Part shown: positions 43,986 through 52,718 of the stretch, piece after piece
Numbering within the stretch: the first letter of the stretch is position 1
Layout: each line of letters starts with the position of its first letter
Origin: Caulobacter mirabilis
Lineage (GTDB): Bacteria > Pseudomonadota > Alphaproteobacteria > Caulobacterales > Caulobacteraceae
DNA: 64,000 bases
Assembly: GCF_002749615.1 (NCBI RefSeq)
Contig: NZ_CP024201.1
Location: forward strand, 4,422,001 to 4,486,000
Direction: 5' to 3'
The notes under the pieces: generated by a model
The model's database searches: none
What the model was told of the DNA's origin: nothing
What the model saw: only the letters and a program-made list of their open reading frames with translations
Made by a program: the position numbers and the translations under genes

Positions 43986-44936
43986 TCATCCTTTGGATCG
44001 GATTTCTTCAATCCGGGTCCAGAGCACCTCCGTCGCGTCGGGGCCGCCGAACCGCTTGAGCTGCTGGGCGCCGGTCGGCGAAGTGACGTTGATTTCGGTC
44101 AGATAGTCGCCGATCACATCGATGCCGACGAACAGCAGGCCGCGTCGCTTCAGCTCCGGCCCGATGATGGCGCACAACTCCTGATCGCGGGCGGTCAGCT
44201 CCACCGCCTCGGCCCGGCCGCCACGCGCCAGGTTCGACCGCACCTGGCCCTCGGCCGGCACGCGGTTGATGGCCCCGACCGGCTCGCCGTCGACTAGCAG
44301 GATGCGCTTGTCGCCCTTGCTGACCGCCGGGATGAACTTCTGGGCGATGACCTGGTCCCGCCCGATCAGGGCGTGCAGCTCCAGCAGGGCGTCGAGATTG
44401 GGGTCGTCCGCCCGCAGACGCACCACGCCAGAACCGCCCCCGCCGTGCAGCGGCTTCAACACCATGTCGCCGTGCCGGGCGCGGAAGTCGTAGATGGCCT
44501 CGACGTCGCTGGTGATCAGGGTCGGCGGCTGCACGCCCGGAAAGTCGGTGACGAACAGCTTCTCCGGCGCGTTGCGCACCTCGGTCGGATTGTTCACCAC
44601 CAGGACCCTGGGGTGGACCTTGTCGAGGAAGTGGGTGGCCGTGATGTAGGCCATGTCGAAGGGCGGATCCTGGCGCATCAGCACCACGTCGATCTGCTCG
44701 GCCAGGTCCAGAACGACGGTCTCGCCGAACTCGGCGTGGTCGCCCTTGACCGCCTTCAGCCGCACCGGCCGGGCGCGAGCCGTGACGCGGCCCTCCTCCA
44801 GCGACAGCTTGTCGGGCGTGTAGACCCACAGCCGATGCCCGCGCGCCTGGGCCTGCATCATCATCAGGAAGGTGGTGTCGGTCTCGATGTTGATCCGTTC
44901 GATCGGATCCATCTGCACGGCGACCTTCAGCGACAT
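43986..44936 (-). CDS. gshB: Glutathione synthetase
   Basis: A 316-aa ATP-grasp enzyme. AVQMDPIERINIETDTTFLMM at the N-terminus, LMRQDPPFDMAYITATHFLD, the ATP-grasp loop KPLHGGGGSGVVRL and the C-terminal LFVGIDVIGDYLTEINVTSPTG are diagnostic. It joins gamma-glutamylcysteine and glycine. ATG 44936 follows AGAAGGAAGC; an in-frame upstream ATG is less likely. It is downstream of the SirB1-like, YraN and RsmI genes on the same strand. Confidence 0.95.
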   Translation of the reverse strand: MSLKVAVQMDPIERINIETDTTFLMMMQAQARGHRLWVYTPDKLSLEEGRVTARARPVRLKAVKGDHAEFGETVVLDLAEQIDVVLMRQDPPFDMAYITATHFLDKVHPRVLVVNNPTEVRNAPEKLFVTDFPGVQPPTLITSDVEAIYDFRARHGDMVLKPLHGGGGSGVVRLRADDPNLDALLELHALIGRDQVIAQKFIPAVSKGDKRILLVDGEPVGAINRVPAEGQVRSNLARGGRAEAVELTARDQELCAIIGPELKRRGLLFVGIDVIGDYLTEINVTSPTGAQQLKRFGGPDATEVLWTRIEEIRSKG

Positions 44937-45013
44937 GGGAGCTTCCTTCTGACGCCGGGGAGCCGGCGCTTCCGACTTAGCCACTCCCCCGCGCCTTCGC
45001 CAGGGGCAGGGCT

Positions 45014-45829
45014 TCAGTTCAGGCGGAGCCGCACCCGTTCCCGCGCCGCGCGGGCGGCGATGGCCGCGCCGCCGTCGAGCTGCTGGGCCCGACCCAGGGC
45101 CTCCAGCGCCCCGGCCAAGGCGCCCTGACCCTCGCGGGCGGCGGCGACGTCGAGCCAGGGCCGGTGGTCCAGCGGATCGAGCAAGGCCCGCCGGAGGGCC
45201 GACCGTTCGGCGCGAGCGTAGTCCCCCGCCGCCTGGGCGCGGGCGAAGATGTTGTTCTGCAGGCGGATCAGCACCGCCCGGTCGCTGACCGGCGTCATCA
45301 GCAGGTCCAACCGCCCGGCCACGTCCGGCGTCAGGCCGGTGCGCAGCGCCCGCCGCGACAGCTCGGACGGCAGCACCACCCGCCCCTCGCTGAACGGGTC
45401 CAGGGCCAGCGGCCCCTCCAGGCTCTCGATGCGCAGCAGGAAGTGACCGGGGAAGTCGACGCCGCGCACGTCCAGATCGCAGCGCCGGGCGGCGTGCAGG
45501 TAGAAGACCCCGAGCGAGACCGGAATGCCGCGCCGCCGCTGGGCCACGGCGATCACGTCGGCGTTGTCGAGATGGTCATAGGTGAACAGGTCGCCCTGCA
45601 GCCGAAGGTCGCCGGCCATGGCCTCGGCGATCGCCTCCTCCGGCGACTCCCGCTCCAGCCGCGCCGCCAGACGGACCGCGCCCTCGTCGGCCACGACTTG
45701 AGCCTGGTCGACATCACGCTCAGGGTCGTCATGGACCGCGCAGGCGAGCGCCGCCGCGAACAGCGGGAACGCCTCGTCGGCCAGCCGCCCCGCGTCCGCG
45801 AGGAAATGCTCCGCCTCTTCCCGGGTCAT
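45014..45829 (-). CDS. SirB1 family protein (transglutaminase-like plus TPR)
   Basis: A 271-aa protein with an N-terminal transglutaminase-like domain; YDHLDNADVIAVAQRRRGIPVSLGVFYLHAARR and FPGHFLLRIE hold the usual positions, and a C-terminal helical TPR-like part begins near residue 180. Catalytic residues of true transglutaminases are not all evident (Cys at YLHAARRCD is downstream of its expected place). Function unknown. It is in line with yraN and gshB. Confidence 0.8.
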   Translation of the reverse strand: MTREEAEHFLADAGRLADEAFPLFAAALACAVHDDPERDVDQAQVVADEGAVRLAARLERESPEEAIAEAMAGDLRLQGDLFTYDHLDNADVIAVAQRRRGIPVSLGVFYLHAARRCDLDVRGVDFPGHFLLRIESLEGPLALDPFSEGRVVLPSELSRRALRTGLTPDVAGRLDLLMTPVSDRAVLIRLQNNIFARAQAAGDYARAERSALRRALLDPLDHRPWLDVAAAREGQGALAGALEALGRAQQLDGGAAIAARAARERVRLRLN

Positions 45830-45838
45830 GGCCGAACC

Positions 45839-46213
45839 CTACTCGCCCCGCCAGGCGTCGGGAACATGCCGCGGCAACCGGCCGGGCGCGAGCGCCATCA
45901 GGTCCAGCCGCACCGTGGCGTCGCGCAGCGCCGGCCGCCCCGCCGCGATCGCCGCGGCCGCGCGCCGCAGCCGCTCACGCTGACCCTGGTGGACGGCCTC
46001 CAGCGCCAGCTCGACCGTCGCCCGGCGCTTGACCTCGACCACGGCCAGGACCCGTCCGCGCAGGGCCAGCAGGTCGATCTCGCCCTGCGGCGAGGCCAGC
46101 CGGAAGCCGAGGATGCGATAACCCTTGGCCATCAGCCACAACGCCGCGACGATTTCGCCCCGGTGACCCGACAGCCGGGCCCGGGCGCCGCGCGCGCTGC
46201 GGGCGGAGGTCAC
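45839..46213 (-). CDS. yraN: YraN (UPF0102) family, PD-(D/E)XK-fold
   Basis: A 124-aa protein. AALWLMAKGYRILGFRLASPQGEIDLLALRGRVLAVVEVKRRATVE carries Glu-Asp and Glu-Val-Lys in the arrangement of a PD-(D/E)XK nuclease. Its biological role is unsettled. Translationally coupled to rsmI upstream (ATGA overlap 46210-46213), the usual neighbourhood for this family. Confidence 0.9.
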   Translation of the reverse strand: MTSARSARGARARLSGHRGEIVAALWLMAKGYRILGFRLASPQGEIDLLALRGRVLAVVEVKRRATVELALEAVHQGQRERLRRAAAAIAAGRPALRDATVRLDLMALAPGRLPRHVPDAWRGE

Positions 46214-47082
46214 GGCGCGTCCTTGAGGGCCAAGGCCCGGCGGTAGAGGTCGCGGCGGTTCAGACCCAACGCCTTGGCCACCTCGGAGGCGGCCTCTCCC
46301 GGCGGCAAGCGGGTCAGGGCCTCAGCCAGGGCCGCGTCGGCGTCGACCTCGGTCGCGGCCTTGGCCTCGCCCGGCCCGACCAGGACGACGATCTCGCCCT
46401 TGGGATCGTCGGTGCCCGGGGCGGCGATCAGGGCGTCGAGCGAGCCCCGGATCGCGGTCTCGTAGAACTTGGTCAGTTCGCGGGTCACGGCCGCCGGCCG
46501 GTCGCCGCCGAACACGGCCGCCATGTCGGTCAGGCTGGCGCGCAGCCGCGGACCGGTCTCGAAGAAGATCAGGGTCGCGCGAACGGCGGCGAACTCCTCG
46601 AAGAAGGTCCGGCGCTGCCCGCTCTTGGTCGGCGCGAAGCCGGCGAACAGGAACCGGTCCGTGGGCAGGCCGGCCAGGGTCAGGGCCGCCAAGGGAGCCG
46701 AGGCGCCGGGGATCGGGAACACCCGATGGCCGGCCGCCACCGCCTCGCCCACCAACCGGAAACCCGGGTCGGACACCAGGGGCGTGCCGGCGTCGGAGAC
46801 CTGGGCCACGCGCCGGCCGGCTTCCAGCGCCTCCAGGATCTTCGGCCGGGCGCGCTCGGCGGCGTGCTCGTCGTAGCGCAGCAGCGGCTTGCGGATGCCG
46901 TAGGCGGCCAGCAGCTTGCCGGTCACCCGGGTGTCCTCGGCCAGCAGCAGGTCGCAGCCGTTCAGGACGTCCAGCGCCCGCAGGGTGATGTCGCGCAGAT
47001 TGCCGATCGGCGTGGCCACGACATAGAGGCCCGGCTCGAGCGGGACGTCCGACAGCGGCGGCGGAGGCGGGTGGCGCGACAA
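46210..47082 (-). CDS. rsmI: 16S rRNA C1402 2'-O-ribose methyltransferase
   Basis: A 290-aa tetrapyrrole-methylase-fold enzyme. LYVVATPIGNLRDITLRALDVL, LLAEDTRVTGKLL, VSDAGTPLVSDPGF and PIPGASAPLAALTLAG are the family motifs. It methylates C1402 ribose in the decoding centre. TTG 47082 with upstream GGAG is chosen; there is no ATG between it and the VATPIGN motif, and the long open frame upstream has no family similarity. Confidence 0.92.
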   Translation of the reverse strand: MSRHPPPPPLSDVPLEPGLYVVATPIGNLRDITLRALDVLNGCDLLLAEDTRVTGKLLAAYGIRKPLLRYDEHAAERARPKILEALEAGRRVAQVSDAGTPLVSDPGFRLVGEAVAAGHRVFPIPGASAPLAALTLAGLPTDRFLFAGFAPTKSGQRRTFFEEFAAVRATLIFFETGPRLRASLTDMAAVFGGDRPAAVTRELTKFYETAIRGSLDALIAAPGTDDPKGEIVVLVGPGEAKAATEVDADAALAEALTRLPPGEAASEVAKALGLNRRDLYRRALALKDAP

Positions 47083-47178
47083 GGTAAACTCCGGAAACGG
47101 ATCGGGAGAGCGCCTTGCCCGCGGCCGACAGTCAAGGGATAGAAGCGAAGGATCGCACGCCGCTTGCGAGGAAAGTCC

Positions 47179-47808
47179 ATGAAGAAGCTGATCGCCTGGG
47201 TCATCGTGATCGCCGTCCTTCTCGTCGGCGGGTTGGGCGGGTGGTGGTGGCTGGACCTGCGCTGGCGCCCGAAGACGATCACGAAACACCAGGCCGAGAT
47301 CGCCAAGCTGGTCGAACAGTCGGGCTGGGTGTCGCCCCATCTGAACGGGCCCAAGCTCTACATGGTCAGCTTCCGGAAATGCCCGGACTGCGTCCGCTTC
47401 ACCCAGGAGCAGTTCCCCGACCTGCACAAGGCCCAGGTCGACACCCGGGTGATCATGATCGCCCGCGGCGAGTACAACGGCGTGCAGAAGTCGACCCCGC
47501 CGGAGCGGGCGACCGTCGCCGAGCTCTGGCTCAACCGCAGCTGGCCGCTGCTGGAGCGATGGGACGCCACGCCGCCGGACGCCTGGACCGCCGCCGGCAT
47601 CCCGCCGGCCGACGGCGACATGGCCCGCACCGCCGTGGTGGCCGCCGGCCGGGACCTGGTCGAGGATCTGACCCCGCTGCTCAAGGCCAACGGGGTCAAG
47701 TTCGCCTATCCGCTGCTGATCTGGTGGACCAAGGACGGGAAGATGAAGGCCTGCGCCTGCGAGAAGGCCGAGACCTACCGCTACGTCCGCAAGGACCTGG
47801 GGCTGTAG
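47179..47808 (+). CDS. Membrane-anchored protein with CPDC thioredoxin-like motif
   Basis: A 209-aa protein: one N-terminal membrane segment (about 4-24), then a soluble domain with SFRKCPDCVRFTQEQF, where CPDC sits as in thioredoxin-fold active sites. The domain also contains ARGEYNG, a Trp-rich segment (AELWLNRSWPLLERWD) and a C-terminal CAC (KACACEKAETY). The family is not one I recognise by name. ATG 47179 follows AGGAAAG. It is divergent from rsmI. Redox activity is inferred from the motif only. Confidence 0.7.
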   Translation: MKKLIAWVIVIAVLLVGGLGGWWWLDLRWRPKTITKHQAEIAKLVEQSGWVSPHLNGPKLYMVSFRKCPDCVRFTQEQFPDLHKAQVDTRVIMIARGEYNGVQKSTPPERATVAELWLNRSWPLLERWDATPPDAWTAAGIPPADGDMARTAVVAAGRDLVEDLTPLLKANGVKFAYPLLIWWTKDGKMKACACEKAETYRYVRKDLGL

Positions 47809-47852
47809 GCGGACATTGATGTGACGCGCCGGCCGCGCTAACCGCTTGGGCG

Positions 47853-48974
47853 ATGCCCCAGTCCGTCCGCGCCGCCTACCGTGAGCGCCTCGCCTCCGGA
47901 GAGATCCGCCCCGACGCCGCGCAGGAAGCCGCGCTGTCGGCCTTCTCGCGCCTGGAAGGCGACCTGAACGCTCTGGGCGAACCGGCCGGCCTCTCCTCGC
48001 TGTTCCGCAAGCCCAAGGGCGCGCGCGGCATCTACCTCTGGGGTCCGGTCGGCCGCGGCAAGTCCATGCTGATGGACCTCTTCTACGAGTCCGCCCCGGT
48101 CTCGAAGAAGCGCCGGGTCCACTTCCACGTCTTCATGGCCGAGGTCCACGCCAGCATCGACGCCTGGCGCAAGGGCGACGCGGCGGCCCGCAAAGCCCGC
48201 TTCGGCCAGGCGAAGGGAGACGACCCGATCGTCCCGACCGCCGAGCTGGTGGCCAAGGACGCCCGCCTGCTCTGTTTCGACGAGCTGCAGGTCACCGACA
48301 TCGCCGACGCCATGATCCTGGGCCGGCTGTTCGAGGCGCTGTTCGGCCTGGGCGTGACCCTGGTGGCCACGTCCAACCGGCCGCCGGACGACCTCTACAA
48401 GAACGGCATCAACCGCCAGCTCTTCGTCCCCTTCATCGAACTGCTGAAGGAGAAGCTGGAGGTGGTGGCGGTGCGCGGGCCGACCGACTTCCGCCTGGAC
48501 CGCCTGCGCGGCGCGCGGACCTGGCTGTCGCCGATCACGCCGGAAACCGAGGCCGAGTTCGACCGGCTGTGGGCCGACATGCTGGACGGCGCTCCGGAAA
48601 CCGGCGCCACGCTGGAGGTGCTCGGCCGCAAGCTGCACCTGCCGCGCGCCAGCGGCGGTCTGCTGCGCGCCAGCTTCACGAGTCTGTGCGACCACGCCCT
48701 CGGGCCGCAGGACTACCTGGCCATCGCCGACCGCTTCCACACGATATTCCTGGAAGACGTCCCGCAGCTGTCGGCCGGCAAACGGGACGCCGCCCGGCGC
48801 TTCAACACCCTGGTCGACGCCCTGTACGAAGCCCAGGCCAAGCTGATCGCCGTCGCCGCCGTTGAGCCCGAAGCCCTGTATCCGGAAGGCGACGGCGCCT
48901 TCGAGTTCGAGCGAACCGTGTCACGCCTGCAGGAGATGCGGTCGGCGGATTGGCTTGAGCGGATCAGGGACTAA
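47853..48974 (+). CDS. zapE: Cell division protein ZapE (AFG1-like ATPase)
   Basis: A 373-aa AAA+ ATPase. The Walker A GPVGRGKSMLMDLFYE, HFHVFMAEVHASI, Walker B LLCFDELQVTDIADAMIL and TSNRPPDDLYKNGINRQLFVPFI are the ZapE/AFG1 motifs. In E. coli ZapE associates with the Z ring; in mitochondria AFG1 is a chaperone for respiratory complexes. GCTAACCG (47837-47844) lies 8 bp before the ATG, so the transcript may be nearly leaderless. Confidence 0.94.
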   Translation: MPQSVRAAYRERLASGEIRPDAAQEAALSAFSRLEGDLNALGEPAGLSSLFRKPKGARGIYLWGPVGRGKSMLMDLFYESAPVSKKRRVHFHVFMAEVHASIDAWRKGDAAARKARFGQAKGDDPIVPTAELVAKDARLLCFDELQVTDIADAMILGRLFEALFGLGVTLVATSNRPPDDLYKNGINRQLFVPFIELLKEKLEVVAVRGPTDFRLDRLRGARTWLSPITPETEAEFDRLWADMLDGAPETGATLEVLGRKLHLPRASGGLLRASFTSLCDHALGPQDYLAIADRFHTIFLEDVPQLSAGKRDAARRFNTLVDALYEAQAKLIAVAAVEPEALYPEGDGAFEFERTVSRLQEMRSADWLERIRD

Positions 48975-49019
48975 GGTAGAGCGGGGCGTCGCTTCACGCT
49001 TCGCCGATCGGGCTGCTCC

Positions 49020-49727
49020 ATGGAAATCCGACGCTGGCATCCGGTGACCTCCGACATGGGGCTGATCGAGGCTCCGGCGGCCGCCGTTGCGTCCGAGTTC
49101 GCGGCCTGGCACGGCGGACTCGGAATCCACTATCGCCGCGAAGAGATCACGTCGTCGCTGGCCGCCTCGCTGGCCCGACTGGAGCCGCTGTCGGCGGTGA
49201 CGGACCGGCGTCTCTTCGTGAGCACCCTGTCGGGCTGGACGGCGTTCTTCCAGAACGGCGTCGCCGGTTCGGATCCGTTTCCGCCGATGTCCTTTCTTGC
49301 TCAGCACATGCGCGTGAGGGCCATGAGGGTGTGCCGCTCGCCGGACGGCGCTCGGTGGCCCGCCGTGATATGGGAGGTCTACGCGCCGCCCGAGTTGGGG
49401 GGCGATCCCGTGCTGGGCATCCGACGCTCCATCGCCGCCGCCAACGATGGCGGTCGGTGGGTGTTCGAGGAGGCCGGGGAGCGTTTCGATTTCGAGGAAG
49501 CCGATCGATACGACTTGCCGAAGAAGCGGGACCGTTTCCCGCCCGAGCTGCTCGCACAGTACCTCGCCGAGTTCCGCATGGCGCCCTGGTCGGACGATTT
49601 CTATGACATTCGGCCGGGCTCGCCGGCCATCTTTCTCGACAGGTCAAATCCGCTGTCGGGTCGAAGCGGCGCCGTTGCGAAGTCGTACACGCTCGAACAG
49701 GTGCTGGCCGGAGCGCCCTGGCGATGA
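49020..49727 (+). CDS. Hypothetical protein
   Basis: A 235-aa soluble protein with no recognised domain. It starts MEIRRWHPVTSDMGLIEAP and is rich in Trp, Phe and acidic residues (FEEAGERFDFEEADRYD, WSDDFYDIRPGSPAIFLDR). Codon usage and base composition are slightly less GC-rich than neighbours, consistent with acquired DNA. It lies between zapE and the sdh operon with no evident coupling. Confidence 0.6.
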   Translation: MEIRRWHPVTSDMGLIEAPAAAVASEFAAWHGGLGIHYRREEITSSLAASLARLEPLSAVTDRRLFVSTLSGWTAFFQNGVAGSDPFPPMSFLAQHMRVRAMRVCRSPDGARWPAVIWEVYAPPELGGDPVLGIRRSIAAANDGGRWVFEEAGERFDFEEADRYDLPKKRDRFPPELLAQYLAEFRMAPWSDDFYDIRPGSPAIFLDRSNPLSGRSGAVAKSYTLEQVLAGAPWR

Positions 49728-49846
49728 CGGGAGGCCGGATGGATCGCTTCCGTGACCGCGGCGTTCGCCTGCGCCTATCCTAGAGGAAGTCGTCGGCGAG
49801 AGACCGGGACAAGTCGTGCGACCAGTTCGCAACAAGCCCGGTTTCG

Positions 49847-49873
49847 TTGACACCCCCTGATCGAGGCTTAAAA
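49847..49873 (+). promoter_or_regulatory. sdhCDA promoter
   Basis: TTGACAC begins at 49847 and GCTTAAAA (49866-49873) follows 12 bp later, a good match to the Caulobacter housekeeping pattern TTGAC-N10-14-GCTANA. Transcription would start about 30 bp before sdhC ATG 49913. Confidence 0.65.
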
Positions 49874-49912
49874 GCGGCAACGTTTCTTCGCCTGTGCAGC
49901 AACGAGTCCAAG

Positions 49913-50320
49913 ATGACCGAAGCCTCGCCGAGGGTCCGCGAGCGGCCCCTTTCGCCTCACCTCCAGGTCTGGCGCTGGCATGTGACCATGCTGGGCTCCA
50001 TCCTCCACCGCGCCTGCTTGATGGGGCTGTACGTGGGCGCCCTGATCCTGGTCGGCTGGGCCGTCGCCCTGGCCTCGGGTCCGGAGGCCTACGCGGTGTT
50101 CAAGAGCCTGCTCGGCTCGCCGCTCGGCAAGCTGGTGCTGTTCGGCCTGACCTTCGCGCTGTTCTTCCAGCTGTCGAGCGTCGTGCGCCACGCCATCTGG
50201 GACACCGGCAAGGGCTTCGACAAGAAGTTCGCCGACACCATGACCATCGCCAGCATCGTCTTCGCCGCGGTCGCCACCGTGGTGACCTGGGTCCTGGCCG
50301 GCGCGACGGGAGCCCTCTGA
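49913..50320 (+). CDS. sdhC: Succinate dehydrogenase cytochrome b556 subunit
   Basis: A 135-aa membrane subunit with three helices. RPLSPHLQVWRWHVTMLGSILHRACLMG holds the quinone-site Ser/Arg region and SSVVRHAIWDTG the heme-ligand His. ATG 49913 is the family start. It overlaps sdhD by 1 bp (TGATG). Confidence 0.95.
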   Translation: MTEASPRVRERPLSPHLQVWRWHVTMLGSILHRACLMGLYVGALILVGWAVALASGPEAYAVFKSLLGSPLGKLVLFGLTFALFFQLSSVVRHAIWDTGKGFDKKFADTMTIASIVFAAVATVVTWVLAGATGAL

Positions 50321-50718
50321 TGACCGGTCCCTCCGCCTTCCGCACCCCGCTGTCCCGAGCCCGCGGCCTGGGCGCCGCCAAGCACGGCGTCGGCCACTTC
50401 ATCGTCGAGCGCGTCACCGGCCTGGCCCTGATCCCGCTCGGCCTGTGGGGCGTGTTCGCCGCCATCCGCCTGGCCGGCAAGGACTGGGCCCTGGCCACCG
50501 CCTGGGTCGCCCAGCCGCTGAACGCCGTCCTGCTGAGCCTGCTGATTGTCGTCGGCCTCCACCATCTGCGGCTGACGATCCAGGTCGTCATCGAAGACTA
50601 TGTCTACGGCTTCGTCTCCAAGTCCGCCCTGCTTCTCCTGAACCTGGCCGTCAGCGTCCTCGGCGCGGCGCTGGGCGTCTTCGCCATCCTGAAGGTGGCC
50701 CTCACCGGAGCCTTTTGA
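50320..50718 (+). CDS. sdhD: Succinate dehydrogenase membrane anchor subunit
   Basis: A 132-aa protein with three membrane helices. KHGVGHFIVERVTGLALIPLGLW starts the first, and LHHLRLTIQVVIEDYVY carries the His/Asp-Tyr of the heme/quinone site. It overlaps sdhC and sdhA by one base each (TGATG), so the three are translationally coupled. Confidence 0.94.
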   Translation: MTGPSAFRTPLSRARGLGAAKHGVGHFIVERVTGLALIPLGLWGVFAAIRLAGKDWALATAWVAQPLNAVLLSLLIVVGLHHLRLTIQVVIEDYVYGFVSKSALLLLNLAVSVLGAALGVFAILKVALTGAF

Positions 50719-52505
50719 TGTCGGCCTACAAGTTCATCGACCACAAGTTCGACGTCGTCGTCGTCGGCGCCGGCGGCTCGGGCCTCCGCGCCGCGCTGGG
50801 CTGCGCCCAGGCCGGCCTGCGCACCGCCTGCGTGACCAAGGTCTTCCCGACCCGCTCGCACACCGTCGCCGCCCAGGGCGGCATCTCGGCGTCGCTCGGC
50901 AACATGGGCCACGACGACTGGCGCTGGCACATGTACGACACCGTCAAGGGGTCCGACTGGCTGGGCGACCAGGACGCCATCGAGTACCTGACCCGCAACG
51001 CGCCGGCGGCCGTCTATGAGCTGGAGCACTGGGGCGTTCCGTTCTCGCGGACGGAAGAGGGCAAGATCTACCAGCGCGCCTTCGGCGGCATGACCAAGAA
51101 CTACGGCGAGGCGCCGATCCAGCGCACCTGCGCCGCGGCCGACCGCACCGGCCACGCCATGCTGCACACCATGTACGGCAAGTCGCTGAGCCACTCGGTC
51201 GAGTTCTTCATCGAGTACTTCGCGCTCGACCTGATCATGGAACACGGCGAGTGCCGCGGCGTCACCGCCTGGAAGCTCGACGACGGCACCCTGCACCGCT
51301 TCCAGGCGCAGCGGGTGATCCTGGCCACCGGCGGCTATGGCCGCGCCTACTTCTCGGCCACCTCGGCCCACACCTGCACCGGCGATGGCAACGCCATGGT
51401 GCTGCGCGCCGGCCTGCCGCTGCAGGACATGGAGTTCGTGCAGTTCCACCCGACCGGCATCTACGGCGCCGGCTGCCTGATCACCGAAGGCGCCCGCGGC
51501 GAAGGCGGCTACCTGACCAACTCCGAGGGCGAGCGCTTCATGGAGCGCTACGCGCCGACCGTGAAGGATCTGGCGCCGCGCGACATGGTCAGCCGGGCCA
51601 TGACCATCGAGATCCGAGAAGGCCGCGGCGTGGGTCCGAACAAGGACCACATCTTCCTGCACCTGGATCACCTGGACCCGAAGATCCTGCACGAGCGCCT
51701 GCCCGGCATCTCCGAGACGGCCAAGGTCTTCTCGGGCGTCGACGTCACCAAGGCGCCGATCCCGGTCCTGCCGACCGTCCACTACAACATGGGCGGCATC
51801 CAGACGAACTTCCACGGCGAGGTCGTGGTCAAGGACGGCGACAACGTCGACAAGGTCGTCCCGGGCCTGATGGCCGTGGGCGAAGCCGCCTGCGTATCGG
51901 TGCACGGCGCCAACCGCCTGGGCTCCAACAGCCTGATCGACCTGGTGGTGTTCGGCCGCGCGGTCGGCCTGCGCTGCGCCGAGGCCCTGAAGCCCGGCGC
52001 GACCCAGCCCGAGCTGAAGTCCGACGCGGTCGTGAGCCACATCGCCCGTTTCGACCGCCTGCGCCACGCCGCCGGCCCGCGCTCGACCGCCTCGCTGCGC
52101 CTTGAAATGCAGAAGGCCATGCAGGAAGACGCCGCCGTGTTCCGCACCGGCGAATCGCTGGAAAGCGGCGTGAAGCGCATCCAGGCCGTCCACGACGCCC
52201 GCAAGGACATCGGCGTGACCGACCGCGGTCTGATCTGGAACAGCGACCTGATGGAGACGCTGGAGTTCGACAACCTGATCGGACAGGCCGCCGTGACGGT
52301 GAACGGCGCGCTGAACCGGACCGAGAGCCGCGGCGCCCACGCCCGCGAGGACTTCCCGGATCGCAACGACGAGACCTGGATGAAGCACACCCTGGCCTCG
52401 TTCGACGACGCGACCGGCAAGGTCACGATCGATTACCGGCCGGTCCACAGCTACACGATGACCAACGAGATCGACTACATCCCGCCCAAGGCGCGGGTGT
52501 ACTAG
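50718..52505 (+). CDS. sdhA: Succinate dehydrogenase flavoprotein subunit
   Basis: A 595-aa protein. VVVVGAGGSGLRAALG binds FAD, RSHTVAAQGGISASLGN carries the flavinylated His, and the catalytic HPTGIYGAGCLITEGARGEGGYL and HGANRLGSNSLIDLVVFG motifs are intact. It oxidises succinate in the TCA cycle and donates electrons to SdhB. A strong terminator at 52529-52562 follows, so sdhB is not on the same default transcript. Confidence 0.97.
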   Translation: MSAYKFIDHKFDVVVVGAGGSGLRAALGCAQAGLRTACVTKVFPTRSHTVAAQGGISASLGNMGHDDWRWHMYDTVKGSDWLGDQDAIEYLTRNAPAAVYELEHWGVPFSRTEEGKIYQRAFGGMTKNYGEAPIQRTCAAADRTGHAMLHTMYGKSLSHSVEFFIEYFALDLIMEHGECRGVTAWKLDDGTLHRFQAQRVILATGGYGRAYFSATSAHTCTGDGNAMVLRAGLPLQDMEFVQFHPTGIYGAGCLITEGARGEGGYLTNSEGERFMERYAPTVKDLAPRDMVSRAMTIEIREGRGVGPNKDHIFLHLDHLDPKILHERLPGISETAKVFSGVDVTKAPIPVLPTVHYNMGGIQTNFHGEVVVKDGDNVDKVVPGLMAVGEAACVSVHGANRLGSNSLIDLVVFGRAVGLRCAEALKPGATQPELKSDAVVSHIARFDRLRHAAGPRSTASLRLEMQKAMQEDAAVFRTGESLESGVKRIQAVHDARKDIGVTDRGLIWNSDLMETLEFDNLIGQAAVTVNGALNRTESRGAHAREDFPDRNDETWMKHTLASFDDATGKVTIDYRPVHSYTMTNEIDYIPPKARVY

Positions 52506-52528
52506 GCTCAGGCCACAGACCGGCTTTC

Positions 52529-52562
52529 GAACGCCGCCCGTCGACCCCGACGGGCGGCGTTC
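52529..52562 (+). terminator. Strong intrinsic terminator after sdhA
   Basis: A 15-bp stem (GAACGCCGCCCGTCG with CGACGGGCGGCGTTC) closes a 4-nt ACCC loop, followed by TGCATTTG. It closes the sdhCDA unit before creD. Confidence 0.85.
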
Positions 52563-52653
52563 TGCATTTGAGGCTCCCGCGACTTTCGCCGGCCCTCAGC
52601 CAGCCCTCCATCGTCCCTGCACACGGCTGTCGTCTCCTCAGCGATGGCGAGGC

Positions 52654-52704
52654 GTGAGCAAACGCTTGCATCGGCGCCGATTGCATGTGAACAATCACTC
52701 ACAT
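52654..52704 (+). promoter_or_regulatory. Two tandem operator-like sites upstream of creD
   Basis: GTGAGCAAACGCTTGC (52654-52669) and GTGAACAATCACTCAC (52687-52702) share the pattern of the hydrolase operator at 8910-8925. The second is extended to ATGTGA...TCACAT (52685-52704). ATCGGCGCCGAT, a 12-bp palindrome (52670-52681), lies between. No convincing -35/-10 pair could be fixed. Confidence 0.55.
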
Positions 52705-52718
52705 TCATGGAGGGCGCG

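Noticed and set aside
52644..52718. Upstream start for CreD at 52644
   Set aside because: It would translate across the operator sites; ATG 52719 has GGAGG at good spacing and matches the family N-terminus.
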